NCBI GenBank assembly: GCA_963716685.1
Contig: CAVQTR010000003.1
Coordinates: 2,852,001 to 2,916,000 of the forward strand
Direction of reading: 5' to 3'
DNA length: 64,000 bases
Source of the DNA: JALYXI01 sp963716685
GTDB lineage: Bacteria > Acidobacteriota > Terriglobia > Bryobacterales > Bryobacteraceae
The translations under genes and the position numbers were made by a program. Positions 42,917 to 52,631 of the stretch are shown here, in pieces; the stretch's first letter is position 1; every line of letters starts with the position of its first letter. Below the pieces are notes generated by a model. It was not told where the DNA came from. It saw nothing but the letters and a program-made list of their open reading frames with translations, and searched no databases.

Positions 42917-43554
42917 TTACTTCGTGTAAAGTTCGACGATGAGCTGTTCGTTGATCGGGATCTGGACCAGCTCGTCGCGCTTCGGCAGCCGGTGATCCGG
43001 CCCTTCAGATTGTCGCGATCCACGTCCATCCAGGAAGGCGAAGGAGCATGCGCGGTGGCATCGCGCGCGCCGAGGATGGTGGGATTATTCTTACTGGTTT
43101 CGCGGACGGCCACTTCCTGACCGGCGCTTGACGATAAAGGAGGGGATGTCGACCTTCTTCCCGTTCACTTCGATGTGGCCGTGGCGGACGATCTGGCGCG
43201 ACTGGGCGCGGCTGGTGCCGAGACCCATGCGGTAGATCACGCTGTCCAGACGGCGCTCCATCATGCCGAGCAGGTTTTCGCCGGTGATGCCTTTGGCGTG
43301 CGCTGCCTTTTCGAAGCTGTTGCGGAACTGGGTTTCCAGAAGGCCGTAGATGCGCTTGGTCTTCTGCTTTTCACGAAGCTGCAGGCCGTAGCCGACCAGC
43401 TTCTTCTGTCTTTTTGGACTGGCCATGCTGACCCGGGAACGAAGTTGCGCTTTTCAATGGCGCACTTCTCCGAGTGGCAGCGTTCGCCTTTCAGAAATAA
43501 TTTCATGCCCTCGCGCCGGCAAAGCCGGCAGACAGGGCCTCGATAACGTGCCAA
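42917..43554 (-). CDS. rpsD: 30S ribosomal protein S4 (three frameshifts in this sequence)
   Basis: S4 nucleates 30S assembly. The N-terminal piece has the zinc-binding type (CRLC...CHSEKC). The S4 domain (ERRLDSVIYRMGLGTSRAQS), the segment AVRETSKNNPTILGARD and the C-terminus LPKRDELVQIPINEQLIVEL are all present but in different frames, with breaks near 43430, 43115 and 42990. Total length (638 bases) fits one ~212-residue protein. The pieces are otherwise well conserved, so sequence errors are more likely than a dead gene. Confidence 0.92.
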
Positions 43555-43626
43555 GTAAACCTCCTCAGGTTTTAGGACGTGCAGTTTACGGGGCCACGCC
43601 CCTTCTTCCTGCTTAATGAAACAAAA

Positions 43627-44056
43627 TCAGACTCTGCGCTTTTTGGGGGCGCGGCAGCCGTTGTGCGGCATCGGGGTGGTATCCCGAATGGAGCGAACTT
43701 CAATACCGAGGGTAGCCAGCGCGCGGATGGCGCTTTCGCGGCCGGAACCCGGCCCGCTGACCCGCACTTCCACGCACGCGGAGGCCGCTTTCCTTGGCTT
43801 TTCCGCCGGCGGTGATGGCCGCCTGCTGCGCGGCGAACGGCGTGCCCTTGCGCGAACCGCGGAACCCGAGCGAACCGGCGCTCGACCAGGACAGCGTGTT
43901 GCCTTCCTGATCGGCGATGGTCACGATGGTGTTGTTGAAAGTGGCCTGGATGTGAACGATCCCGCTGTGTACGTTCTTGCGCTCTTTCTTCTTAAACGCT
44001 TTCTTCTTGGGAGCGGCCTTCTTCTCGCCGCCCTTGGCGGCTGCCTTGGTTGCCAT
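43627..44056 (-). CDS. rpsK: 30S ribosomal protein S11 (one frameshift in this sequence)
   Basis: S11 lies on the platform of the 30S subunit and contacts mRNA at the Shine-Dalgarno helix. The first ~90 residues (Lys-rich N-terminus, then HIQATFNNTIVTIADQEGNT) are in one frame; GPGSGRESAIRAL and MPHNGCRAPKKRRV are in another, after an apparent extra base near 43791-43796. The corrected product would be 142 residues. It overlaps the rpsM stop by one base. Confidence 0.93.
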
Positions 44057-44439
44057 TACTTCACGCCCGCCTTCTTCTTGTTAGTCACTGTGCCGCGGCG
44101 CGGACCCTTGCGGGTACGGGCATTGGTATGGGTGCGCTGGCCGCGCACCGGCAGACCGCGGCGATGCCGCAAACCGCGATACGAACCCATTTCGATGTGC
44201 CGCTTGATGTTCAGCGAGACTTCCTTGCGGAGATCGCCTTCGACGGAGCCTTCCTCTTCGAGGATGTTGCGGACTTTGTTTACCTCGTCTTCGGTGAGGT
44301 CGCCGATCTTCTTATCGAACTCGATCCCGGCGCGGTACAGCAGGGACTTCGCGCGCGTACGGCCGATGCCGTAAATATACGTCAAGCCGATCTCGGCTCT
44401 CTTTCTGGGGGGCAGATCTACGCCGGCGATACGTGCCAT
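44056..44439 (-). CDS. rpsM: 30S ribosomal protein S13
   Basis: The 127-residue protein is intact: ARIAGVDLPPRKRAEIGLTY and IYGIGRTRA at the N-terminus, SYRGLRHRRGLPVRGQRTHT in the C-terminal half, and a Lys-rich end. S13 forms intersubunit bridge B1 and contacts P-site tRNA. It follows rpmJ by 13 bases and overlaps rpsK by one. Confidence 0.97.
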   Translation of the reverse strand: MARIAGVDLPPRKRAEIGLTYIYGIGRTRAKSLLYRAGIEFDKKIGDLTEDEVNKVRNILEEEGSVEGDLRKEVSLNIKRHIEMGSYRGLRHRRGLPVRGQRTHTNARTRKGPRRGTVTNKKKAGVK

Positions 44440-44452
44440 ACGTTTGATCCTT

Positions 44453-44566
44453 TTAACCTTGACGCTGCTTGTGTTTCGGGTTGGCGCAAATGACCCGCAC
44501 CACGCCTTCGCGGTGGATCACCTTGCACTTGTCACAAATTTTCTTAACGCTTGCTCGAACTTTCAT
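44453..44566 (-). CDS. rpmJ: 50S ribosomal protein L36 (zinc-binding type)
   Basis: A 37-residue protein read directly from the sequence: MKVRASVKKICDKC starts it and CANPKHKQRQG ends it. The zinc ligands C11, C14, C27 and H32 are all present, so this is the C+ form of L36. It is intact and lies between infA and rpsM, the usual place. Confidence 0.96.
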   Translation of the reverse strand: MKVRASVKKICDKCKVIHREGVVRVICANPKHKQRQG

Positions 44567-44579
44567 GGCCTTTGTCCTC

Positions 44580-44793
44580 TTACAGCTTTCTCACAATCCG
44601 ACCCCTTGTGAGATCGTTTGCCGCAAATTCCACTTCCACCCGGTCGCCCGGAACAACCGCACAAAATTTCGCTGCCCGGCCCCGGCCGCATGCGCCAGAA
44701 CCTGTTTGCGGTTGTCGAGTTCCAGCCGGTACACCAGACTGGGAAGTTCCTCGACCACCCTCGCTTCACCTTCACGGCCGCGTCAACACCCAC
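44580..44793 (-). CDS. infA: Translation initiation factor IF-1 (frameshifted in this sequence)
   Basis: IF-1 is a ~72-residue OB-fold protein that blocks the A site during initiation. The pieces VEELPSLVYRLELDN and QVLAHAAG, and later VVPGDRVEVEF, NDLTRGRIVRKL, are in different frames. One missing base near 44770 and another shift near 44665 restore a ~71-residue IF-1. The proposed GTG start (44793) overlaps the end of map by 22 bases. Confidence 0.88.
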
Positions 44794-45544
44794 GGACCGT
44801 TCTTCGTCACCGCCACGCAGTGCTCAAAATGGGCGGAGTAGGAATTGTCCTGCGTCACCGCCGTCCACTTATCCTTGCGAACTTTCGTCGCCGCCTTGCC
44901 GGCATTCACCATGGGCTCGATCGCGAGCACCATGCCTTCGCGCAGCCGCGGATTTTCATTCTTCCGGTCCACGTAATTGGGAACCTGCGGCTCTTCGTGC
45001 AGCTGCGTCCCGATCCCGTGACCCACATACTCCCGGACGATCGAAAACCCGTTCTTCACCACATGCTGCTCGACGGTCCCACACATGTCGAAAAGCCGGT
45101 TGCCGTCCCGCACCTGGTCGATGGCCAGCTCCAGCGATTCCGCGCGTCACTTCCATCAACTTCTTCGCCTGCTCGCTGATCTCGCCAACGCCGACCGTCA
45201 GCGCCGAATCGCCGTAAATACCCGTTCAATTGAGACGCCGGTATCGATCGACACGAGGTCGCCCTTCTTCAAAATCCGCTTCGGAGACGGCATGCCATGC
45301 ACAATCTCCTCATTCACCGAGGTGCAGAGCACGTACTTGTACCGCTCTCCCGCGGCCGGCACATAATAGCCCTTGAAAGCCGGCTTCGCGCCCGCGTCCG
45401 CAATCATCTTCTCCGCCGCGATTCGAGATCCTAGGTACTGACGCCCTCGACCGCCATCTCGCCCAGTTTCTGGAGGATCTGATAGACCAGCAGGCCGCTG
45501 CGGCGCATCTTCTCCAGTTCTTCGGGCGTTTTGCGAATGATCAT
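44772..45544 (-). CDS. map: Methionine aminopeptidase type I (frameshifted; one in-frame TAG)
   Basis: MAP removes the initiator Met. The N-terminus MIIRKTPEELEKMRRSG, the middle PAFKGYYVPAAG, DLVSIDTGVSI and GDSALTVGVGEISEQAKKL, and the metal-site regions REYVGHGIGTQLHEEPQVPN and VLAIEPMVNAG are all recognisable, but in three frames with breaks near 45410, 45215 and 45145. A TAG also falls in GVST-stop-DLE, where relatives often have Lys. Five metal ligands (D, D, H, E, E) can be placed when the frames are joined. Total length suits ~257 residues. Confidence 0.88.
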
Positions 45545-45552
45545 ATCCAGCG

Positions 45553-46248
45553 CTACAGTCCGGTCAGCATCTGCCGGATTTTTTCAAACAGCGACTTCCG
45601 GCTTTTCCCGGCTGGCATCAAGTTCCAACCAGCTGCCTGCCGGTTTCCCGGAAATAATCAATCAGCGGCCGCGTCTCTTTCTCATATGCGTCCAGCCGTT
45701 CCCGCACGACCGACTCCCGGTCGTCTTCCCGAATCACAAGCGTTTCCCCATCCAGATCGCACACACCGGGAACCTCGCGGGGGCTTCGAAGTGGCATTGT
45801 AGAGGGTACCGCACCTGGGGCACTGCCGTCGCCCCGAGATCCGGGCGATAATTATATTGTAATCAACAACGAGATGAATTACCACCTCGTCCACTCGCGA
45901 GCGATTCAAGCAGCTTCGATAACACCACCGCCTGCGCCAGCGTCCGGGGGTAGCCGTCCAGGATAAATCCCCGCGCGCAGTCCGGCAGCGCGACCCGTTC
46001 CTTAACGATCCGGTTTACCAGTTCGTCCGGAACCAGCGACCCGGCGCGCATCTGATCCCGCACCGACTGCCCGAGCGCGTCCCCCGACTGGATGTGCTCC
46101 CGCAGCATGTCGCCCGTCGAGATCTGCGGGATACCCAGATGCTCGCACCAGAAGTTTCGACTGCGTTCCCTTCCCCGAACCAGGAGATCCAAACAGCACC
46201 AGCGCGCGCCTGACAGGAGCGACGGCTTCCGCTAACGCGCCCGCCCAT
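45553..46248 (-). CDS. adk: Adenylate kinase, long zinc-type lid (frameshifted)
   Basis: Adenylate kinase balances AMP, ADP and ATP. The P-loop VLFGSPGSGKGTQ, the AMP site IPQISTGDMLREH, GFILDGYPRTLAQA, and the lid start ISGRRQCPRCGTLYNATSKPP (C-x2-C of a zinc lid) are all visible but spread over several frames, with about five shifts between 46235 and 45605. The C-terminus KSLFEKIRQMLTGL reaches the stop at 45553-45555. Joined length is ~232 residues. The lid's second Cys pair may be changed (VCDLDG). Confidence 0.88.
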
Positions 46249-47650
46249 CTAAAACGAGCTGCGCCGTCCGCGAATCCGGCCCGCGCGCGGCGTAAACCCT
46301 TCGTAGTGGCGCATGATGAACTGCGCTTCGATCTGATTGACCGTGTCCATCGCGACGCCGACCACGATCAGCAGCGAGGTGCCGCCGAAATAAAACTGCA
46401 CGTTCAGACCTTCCAGCATGAAGCGCGGGAAGTACGTGTCGATGAAATTGCCGACCAGCGGCAGATGCTGCAGGTGGATGCCGGAGATCATGATGTCCGG
46501 AATCAGGCAGAGAATGCTGAGGTACAGGCCGCCCGACCACCGTAATCTTGGTCAGGATGTTGTTCATGTAGTCCGACGTGTTGCGGCCCGGCCGGATGCC
46601 CGGAATGAAGCCGCCGTACTTGCGCATGTTGTCCGCCGCTTCATTCGGATTGAAGATGATCGAAACGTAGAAGAAGCAGAAGAAGATGATCAGCGCCACG
46701 AACAGCAGCACGTAGAGCGGCTCGCCGTGCCGGATGGAGCCCAGCGTATCGCGTAAGCCAGCGGCTGGATTTCACGAACGGGAAGCCGGCGACGGTCTGC
46801 GGAAACGCCAGGATGGAAGACGCGAAGATGACCGGGATGACGCCGCCCGCATTCACCTTGAGCGGCATGTGCGTCGACTGGCCGCCCATCACCCGCCGTC
46901 CCACGACACGCTTGGCGTACTGGACCGGAATGCGGCGCTCGCCGCGCTCGACCAGCACGATGAACGCGACTACCGCGATCATCATGACCAGAATCACAAT
47001 CAGGGTGATGAAGCCCCATTCATGCGTGACAAACACGTTGGTGTAAACGTTCCCGATGGCGCCGGGGAGGCCGACCACGATACCCGCGAAGATGATCAGC
47101 GACATGCCGTTGCCGACGCCGCGTTCGGTAATCTGCTCGCCCAGCCACATGATGAACGCCGTGCCGGTGGTAAGCGAAACCATGGTCAGCAGCGTGAAAC
47201 CCAATACCGGGGTGGATGACAATATTGCCCTCCATCGCCTGCAGGCCGGTCGCAATACCGAATGACTGCAGCATGGCCAGGATCACGGTCAGATAGCGGG
47301 TCCACTGCGTGATCTTGCGGCGGCCGAGTTCGCCTTCTTTTTGCAGCTTTTCGAGCGTCGGAACCACCACGGTCAGCAACTGCAGGATGATCGACGCCGT
47401 GATGTACGGCATGATGCCCAGCGCGAAGATGGTCAGCCGGCGGATGTTGCCGCCCGCGAACAGATCGAAGAAGCCGAAGATGCTGCCGGAGTTCTTGCGC
47501 AAAAAAGTCCTCCCAGCGGTCGAGATTGATGCCCGGCGTCGGGATGTGCCCGCCCAGACGGTAGACGGCGAGCAGCCCGAGCGTGAACAGGAGGCGCTTG
47601 CGAAGATCCGGGATGCGGAAGGCGTTCGCGATGGCTTCGAAGATTTTCAT
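46249..47650 (-). CDS. secY: Preprotein translocase subunit SecY (four frameshifts)
   Basis: SecY is the channel of the Sec translocon. Ten-helix SecY segments are recognisable: KRLLFTLGLLAVYRLGGHIP, LGIMPYITASIILQLLTVV, LEKLQKEGELGRRKITQWTR, WLGEQITERGVGNGMSLIIF and FNPNEAADNMRKYGGFIPGI, GRNTSDYMNNILTKITV. They lie in different frames with breaks near 47500, 47215, 46745 and 46535. The joined product is ~467 residues, a normal length. Its stop abuts the adk ATG. Confidence 0.93.
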
Positions 47651-47668
47651 GTCAGCTCCTGCCGGATT

Positions 47669-48145
47669 TTATGCTTTCTTTTCGCGAACGAACTTCGCCC
47701 GAGGCGCGATCACTTCCACCGTTCCGCCGGCGGCTTCGATCTTCTGCTTCGCCGATTCCGAGAAATGGTGAGCGGTGACATGCAGCGCGCGCGTCAGCTC
47801 GCCCGAACCCAGAATCTTCAGCCCGTCGCCCAGCTTCCTGACCACACCCGTTTCCATCAGACTGTCGACGGTAAAGGTATCGCCGGTCAAGCTTCTCGAG
47901 GTTCCCGACATTGACGACGGCGAATTCCTTCTTGAAATCCGCATTCGAAAATCCGCGCTTCGGCAAACGGCGGTGCAGCGGCATCTGGCCGCCTTCGAAA
48001 CCGCGCATGATGCTGTAGCCGGAGATGGAACGCGCGCCCTTCGCGCCGCGGCCGGAGTACTTGCCGAGGCCCGAACCCATACCGTGACCGACGCGCTTCT
48101 TCGGTGCTTCTGCCCCGCCGGGGGTTTCAGATTGCTGAGATTCAT
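47669..48145 (-). CDS. rplO: 50S ribosomal protein L15 (two frameshifts)
   Basis: The N-terminus MNLSNLKPPAG, the Gly-rich RNA-binding part GMGSGLGKYSGRGAKG with GFEGGQMPLHRRLPKRGF, and the C-terminal globular part ALHVTAHHFSESAKQKIEAA are present in three segments, with shifts near 48110 and 47885. The joined length is ~159 residues. It follows rpmD by four bases and precedes secY by 18. Confidence 0.93.
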   Translation of the reverse strand: MNLSNLKPPAGQKHRRSASVTVWVRASASTPAAARRARVPSPATASCAVSKAARCRCTAVCRSADFRMRISRRNSPSSMSGTSRSLTGDTFTVDSLMETGVVRKLGDGLKILGSGELTRALHVTAHHFSESAKQKIEAAGGTVEVIAPRAKFVREKKA

Positions 48146-48149
48146 CGAA

Positions 48150-48328
48150 TTATTCCACCACCGCCAGCAGATGCGGGATCTTCTTCACCATGCCGCGGAA
48201 GCCCGCTGTATCCGGCCGCTCCACGACCTGATTGATCTTCTTCAGACCGAGGCTCGCACAATCACTTTGTGCTTCTCCGGCGTGCAGATGGGGCTGCGCA
48301 CCAGCTTGATTTTAATCTTGCCTTCCAT
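48150..48328 (-). CDS. rpmD: 50S ribosomal protein L30 (one frameshift)
   Basis: KIKIKLVRSPICTPEKHKVIV at the N-terminus and LKKINQVVERPDTAGFRGMV then KKIPHLLAVVE at the C-terminus are in two frames; one missing base near 48260 (CGGAGC read as CGAGC) joins them to a 59-residue L30. The start overlaps the rpsE stop by one base (TAATG). Confidence 0.92.
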
Positions 48329-48842
48329 TACATCTTCTCCAGCGGTGCAGACCACGCGCTTCCGCCACGACACCCTTGTCGCGCAGCTGTTCGAGCGCGT
48401 TGATGGTCGCCTTCACCACGTTGTGCGGATTGTGCGAGCCGATCGATTTGGTCAGCACGTTCGGGATGCCGGTCGCCTGCACCACCGCGCGCACCGGACC
48501 GCCGGCAATCACGCCCGTACCGTCCGGAGCCGGCTTCAGCAGCACCATGCCCGACGCCGAACTTGCCCAGCACCTGATGCGGAATCGTGTTTTCGAGCAG
48601 GTTGATCCGGCGCAGATTCTTCTTCGCCGCTTCAATGCCCTTGCGGATAGCCGAAGGAACTTCCTTCGCCTTGCCCACGCCGAAGCCGACCACACGCGCC
48701 GGAGGAATCGCCCACCACCACCAGAGCCGAAAAGCTCATGTTCTTGCCGCCCTTGACGACTTTGGTGACGCGGTTGATCGCGACGACCTGTTCTTTCAGG
48801 TTCAGGTTCTGCGGGATCGATCCGTTTGGTTAATACCGGCAT
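48328..48842 (-). CDS. rpsE: 30S ribosomal protein S5 (about four frameshifts)
   Basis: S5 helps translational accuracy and mRNA unwinding. Pieces VVAINRVTKVVKGGKNMSFS, GFGVGKAKEVPSAIRKGIEA, LLKPAPDGTGVIAGGPVRAV and NVLTKSIGSHNPHNVVKATI are all recognisable S5 motifs in different frames, with shifts near 48825, 48710, 48550 and 48350. The joined length is ~171 residues. It is the most broken small gene of the block. Confidence 0.92.
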
Positions 48843-49208
48843 TAAAACTCCAGTCCTGCTTCGCGCGCGGCATCGGCCAGCGCCTTGACGCGCCCGTGAT
48901 AAATATAGCCGCCGCGATCGAAAACCACGCGTCTGATGCCCTTTTCCTTAGCCCGCTCGGCCACGGTCTTGCCGATTTCTTTCGCCGCCGCCACATTGCC
49001 GCCGCTCTTTTTGTCGCCTTCCTTCTTCTCGATCGAAGAGGCCGAGACGAGGGTCGCGCCTTTCGAATCGTCAATCACCTGCGCGTAGATATGCGCCACG
49101 CTGCGGAACACCGCAAGACGGGGGCGTTCGCTGGTGCCCTTTGACCTTGCCGCGGATGCGCTCGTGAATGCGCACGCGGATTTCGTTCTTTGAAGTCTTC
49201 TTAATCAT
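48842..49208 (-). CDS. rplR: 50S ribosomal protein L18 (one frameshift)
   Basis: L18 binds 5S rRNA. MIKKTSKNEIRVRIHERIRG is followed, after an apparent extra G near 49138, by SERPRLAVFRSVAHIYAQV and the C-terminal VVFDRGGYIYHGRVKALADA. The corrected product is 121 residues. Its stop overlaps the rpsE start by one base. Confidence 0.94.
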
Positions 49209-49217
49209 CCCTCGCCC

Positions 49218-49750
49218 TTACTTCGTACCGGTCTTGCCGACCTTCTTGCGCAGCACTTCGCCGGTGTAGCGAACGCCCTTATTCTTGTACGGATCGGGCT
49301 TGCGCAGGCCGCGGATATTGGCCGCCACCTGACCGAGCACCTGCTTGTCGAAGCCGGACAGAACCAGATGCGTCTGCTTATCGATCTTGAGATCGATCGC
49401 CGTCCGGCAGCAGCACTTCGATCGGATGCGAATAGCCAAGCGTGAAACTCGCCACTCGTCCCTTCACATCGGCCGTGAAGCCGATGCCCACGATGTCGAG
49501 CTCGCGCGTGAACCCGGTCGAAACACCCTGAACGGCGTTCGCCGCCAAAGCGCCGCGTTAATCCGTGCAGCGCCGCATGTTCATCGCTGTCGCGCACGAT
49601 CTCGAGCCTGCCATCGGCCTGCTTGATCGAGATACCCGGCCGGAACCGGAACCTCAGCTTGCCCTTGGGCCCCTGAACCTCCAGTTGATCGCCGATGCTG
49701 ATTTTCACGCCCTGGGGCAGCGGAATCGGTTTCTTACCTACTCTCGACAT
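49218..49750 (-). CDS. rplF: 50S ribosomal protein L6 (two frameshifts)
   Basis: The N-terminus SRVGKKPIPLPQGVKISIGD with LEVQGPKGKL, the middle ELDIVGIGFTADVKG with FTLGYSHPIEV, and the C-terminus LVLSGFDKQVLGQVAANIRG, KPDPYKNKGVRYTGE are present in three segments with shifts near 49555 and 49400. The joined length is 177 residues, typical for L6, which binds near the sarcin-ricin loop. Confidence 0.94.
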
Positions 49751-49761
49751 AGCTTTTCCTC

Positions 49762-50158
49762 TTACCAGATGCTGCAGAGAAGTTCGCCGCCCACGCCTTC
49801 CTTGCGAGCGTTGCGGCCGGTCATCACGCCCCGCGGGGTCGTCAGGATGTTGATTCCGAGACCGCCCTGCACGCGCGGAATATCGTCCTGGCCCACATAT
49901 ACGCGGCAACCCGGGCGCGAAACGCGCTGGATGTGCTTGATGACGGGCGACCTGGTCAGAGCCGTACTTCAGATAGATCTTGATGACGCTCTTCGCGCCT
50001 TCTTCGGCCACTTTGAAGTTCGCGATATAGCCTTCCTCTTTGAGGATGCGCGCGATTTCGGCCTTCAGCTTCGAAGCCGGAACGTCCACCTTCGGGTGGC
50101 GCGCCTGGATGGCGTTGCGCACCCGGGTGAGCATATCTGCGATGGGATCACTTGTCAT
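49762..50158 (-). CDS. rpsH: 30S ribosomal protein S8 (one frameshift)
   Basis: MTSDPIADMLTRVRNAIQAR is in one frame up to IKIYLKYGSDQ; the rest, HIQRVSRPGCRVYVG and GINILTTPRGVMTGRNAR, is shifted by an apparent extra base near 49952. The corrected S8 is 131 residues. In E. coli S8 represses the spc operon; whether it does so here is unknown. Confidence 0.94.
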
Positions 50159-50174
50159 TCAATCAATCTCCTGC

Positions 50175-50361
50175 TTACCAGCTGGCTTTCGTCACGCCGG
50201 GAATCTCGCCGTTCAAAGCGAGCTGCACGGAAACACAGACGGCAGATGCCGAACTTGCGCAGAAAGCCGCGCGGACGGCCGCAGCGCCAGCAGCGGTTCC
50301 GGTGGCGGCACTTGAACTTCGGCGTCTTCAGATCTTTTGCGATTTTTGCGGTAGTGGCCAT
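50175..50361 (-). CDS. rpsN: 30S ribosomal protein S14, zinc type Z (one frameshift)
   Basis: The 61-residue form is the short, zinc-binding S14: CWRCGRPRGFLRKFGICRLC holds the four ligands. An apparent extra base near 50222 shifts the last ~17 residues; corrected, they read LALNGEIPGVTKASW, a normal S14 end. It lies between rplE and rpsH, as usual. Confidence 0.93.
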
Positions 50362-50371
50362 CGAGTAATCC

Positions 50372-50915
50372 TTACTGCCGGAACGGCATTCCCATGTTCT
50401 TCAGCAGCGCGAGCCCTTCGGCATCCGTACGCGCCGTCGTGGTGATCGAGATGTTCATCCCCGTGGTCTTGTCCACCTTCGAGTAATCGATCTCGGGAAA
50501 AATCAGCTGGTCCTGCACGCCCAGCGTGTAGTTGCCGCGCCCGTCGAAGGACTTCCCCGAAACGCCGCGGAAATCGCGCACGCGCGGCGAGCGAGACGTT
50601 CACCAGGCGGTCGAAGAACTCGTACATCCGGTCGCCGCGCAGCGTCACCATGCAGCCGATCGGCATGTTTTCGCGCAGCTTGAACGCCGCAATGGATTTT
50701 TTCGCCTTCGTGATCACCGGCTTCTGGCCGGCGATCGCGCCCAGCTCCGCCACGGCCTTATCCATCAGCTTGGCGTTCTGGGTGGCTTCGCCCAGCCCGA
50801 TGTTGATCGAGATCTTATCGAGCTTCGGCACCGCCATTACGTTCTTGTAACCGAACTCTTTGGTGAGCGCCGGGATCACCGTATCCGTATAGTGTTTGCG
50901 TAAACGGGCTGCCAT
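50372..50915 (-). CDS. rplE: 50S ribosomal protein L5 (one frameshift)
   Basis: L5 binds 5S rRNA and P-site tRNA. The N-terminal ~108 residues (KLDKISINIGLGEATQNAKL, GQKPVITKAKKSIAAFKLRE, MVTLRGDRMYEFFDRLVNV) are in one frame; VRDFRGVSGKSFDGRGNYTL and PEIDYSKVDKTTGMNISI are in the next, after an extra base near 50590. The corrected product is 180 residues. Confidence 0.95.
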
Positions 50916-50921
50916 ATCGAC

Positions 50922-51263
50922 CTACTTCTTCTTGTCGAGCGTCTGGCCGCACTTGCGGCAGATGCGCGTCCGGACGGCTTTGCCGCCCTCGGGATGTTCC
51001 ACGTGATGCCCGATGCGGACCGGGCCGCACTTCGGACACAGAATCATGACATTCGAAACCGCGATCGGGGCTTCGCGCTCCGCAATGCCGCCTTTGATCT
51101 GCTTGGCGGGGTTCGGCCGCGTATGCCGCTTGATCATCCCCACATGCTCCACCAAAATCCGGCCCTTCTCGGCGTGGATGTCGAGCACGCGACCGGTCTT
51201 GCCCCTGTCCTTGCCCGCGATTACCTTTACCTGATCGTTGCGCTTCAGCTGAATACGGGGCAT
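50922..51263 (-). CDS. rplX: 50S ribosomal protein L24 (with C-terminal CxxC pairs)
   Basis: The intact 113-residue protein has the KOW motif VKVIAGKDRGKTGRVLDI and the conserved EHVGMIKRHTRPNPAKQIKG. The C-terminal CPKCGPVRIG and CRKCG form two Cys pairs, a likely zinc ribbon as in many bacterial L24 proteins. L24 starts 50S assembly. Its start overlaps the rplN stop by one base. Confidence 0.97.
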   Translation of the reverse strand: MPRIQLKRNDQVKVIAGKDRGKTGRVLDIHAEKGRILVEHVGMIKRHTRPNPAKQIKGGIAEREAPIAVSNVMILCPKCGPVRIGHHVEHPEGGKAVRTRICRKCGQTLDKKK

Positions 51264-51631
51264 CAGATTACCTCCGGCGCGAGCGAAACGATCTTCATGA
51301 AACGCTTGTCGCGCAGTTCCCGGGCCACCGGTCCGAACACGCGCGTACCGATGGGCTCGTTGACTTCGTTGATCAGCACCGCCGCATTCTCGTCGAAACG
51401 AATGTAGCTGCCGTCGCGGCGGCGCGATTCCTTGCGCATGCGCACAATCACGCAGCGCACCACTTTGCCCTTCTTGATCGCGGAATCGGGGGTCGCTTCC
51501 TTGACCGCGGCTGTTACCACATCGCCCAGTCCGGCGCGCAGCCCGAGATCGCCGCCGCGCGGCAGAATGCAGGATAACCTGCGCGCTCCGCTGTTGTCGG
51601 CCACCGCGAGGATGGTTCTCATTCCAATCAT
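51263..51631 (-). CDS. rplN: 50S ribosomal protein L14
   Basis: The intact 122-residue protein is a full L14: MIGMRTILAVADNSGARRLS, VVTAAVKEATPDSAIKKGKV and FDENAAVLINEVNEPIGTRV. L14 takes part in intersubunit bridges B5 and B8 and interacts with RsfS. It is separated from rpsQ by 39 bases. Confidence 0.98.
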   Translation of the reverse strand: MIGMRTILAVADNSGARRLSCILPRGGDLGLRAGLGDVVTAAVKEATPDSAIKKGKVVRCVIVRMRKESRRRDGSYIRFDENAAVLINEVNEPIGTRVFGPVARELRDKRFMKIVSLAPEVI

Positions 51632-51670
51632 AAGTCGTCTCTCACTCGGACGGGTTCGGACCCGCCACCC

Positions 51671-51985
51671 TTAGATCCTGGTATCCAGATCCTTCGGCTG
51701 CGCTCCCACCTGGGGAGCACGCCGCACGATATCGCCCAGCTTCCAGTGCTTCAGCTTGCTCAGCGGACGGCACTCCACAATGCGAACAATATCGCCCATC
51801 TTCGCGTCGCCGGTTTCATCGTGCGCATAGAACTTCTTGCGCTTCTTCATGATCCGCTTATACAGAGGATGCGCCACGCGGCGGCTGACCGCCACCACGA
51901 TGGTCTTCTGCATTTTGGTGGACACCACTTCGCCAACCTTTTCGTTCTTATGCGACGCCTGTACTTCCGCTGTCTCTTCAGCCAT
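51671..51985 (-). CDS. rpsQ: 30S ribosomal protein S17
   Basis: The 104-residue protein contains the OB-fold S17 core (GEVVSTKMQKTIVVAVSRRV, KFYAHDETGDAKMGDIVRIV and ECRPLSKLKHWKL) with an acidic N-terminal and a charged C-terminal extension. ATG 51985 has AGGTGG eight bases upstream and is preferred to the GTG at 51997. Intact. Confidence 0.96.
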   Translation of the reverse strand: MAEETAEVQASHKNEKVGEVVSTKMQKTIVVAVSRRVAHPLYKRIMKKRKKFYAHDETGDAKMGDIVRIVECRPLSKLKHWKLGDIVRRAPQVGAQPKDLDTRI

Positions 51986-51998
51986 CTGCTTATCCACC

Positions 51999-52202
51999 TT
52001 ACCGACCGGCTTTCGCCAGTTCCCGTTCGCGCAGAATGGTCAGCATCCGGGCGCGATCCTTACGCATATTCCGAATCTTCTTCAGGCCTTCCACCTGACC
52101 CATCGACATCTGGAACTTCAGCCGGAACATCTGGCTCTCCATGTCAGTCAGCTGGGTCTGGATTTCGCGGTCGTCCAGATCGCGCGGATTCTTTTGCTTC
52201 AT
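51999..52202 (-). CDS. rpmC: 50S ribosomal protein L29
   Basis: The intact 67-residue helical protein carries the L29 pattern LDDREIQTQLTDMESQMFRL and MGQVEGLKKIRNMRKDRARM. L29 lines the exit tunnel and helps dock signal recognition particle and trigger factor. It follows rplP by three bases. Confidence 0.96.
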   Translation of the reverse strand: MKQKNPRDLDDREIQTQLTDMESQMFRLKFQMSMGQVEGLKKIRNMRKDRARMLTILRERELAKAGR

Positions 52203-52205
52203 GCT

Positions 52206-52625
52206 CTACTCCGCCACTCCGTCACGAGTGACAAACTTGGTCTTCATCGGGATCTTGTGCGCCGCCAGCCGGAACGCCGCTTCCGCAACGTCGGGAGCCA
52301 CGCCTTCCATCTCAAACAGAATCTTGCCCGGCCGCACCACTGCCACCCACTCTTCGGGCGCGCCCTTACCTTTACCCATACGGGTTTCAGCAGGCTTTTT
52401 CGTGATCGGCTTATCCGGGAACACACGAATCCATACTTTGCCGCCGCGCTTGATGAAACGCGTCATGGCGATACGGGCAGCTTCAATCTGCCGCGCCGTC
52501 ACCCAGCCGCAGGTCATCACCTTCAGGCCGTATTCGCCGAAGGAAATCGACGAACCACGCCATGCTTTGCCGGTCATGCGGCCGCGCTGCTGCTTGCGGT
52601 ACTTGACCTTCTTGGGCATCAACAT
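52206..52625 (-). CDS. rplP: 50S ribosomal protein L16
   Basis: The intact 139-residue protein matches L16: RKQQRGRMTGKAWRGSSISF at the N-terminus, WVTARQIEAARIAMTRFIKR, and PEEWVAVVRPGKILFEMEGV. L16 shapes the A-site tRNA elbow contact and joins late in 50S assembly. The Arg of the YcfD-modified region lies within RMGKGKG. It sits between rpsC and rpmC. Confidence 0.98.
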   Translation of the reverse strand: MLMPKKVKYRKQQRGRMTGKAWRGSSISFGEYGLKVMTCGWVTARQIEAARIAMTRFIKRGGKVWIRVFPDKPITKKPAETRMGKGKGAPEEWVAVVRPGKILFEMEGVAPDVAEAAFRLAAHKIPMKTKFVTRDGVAE

Positions 52626-52631
52626 AAAACG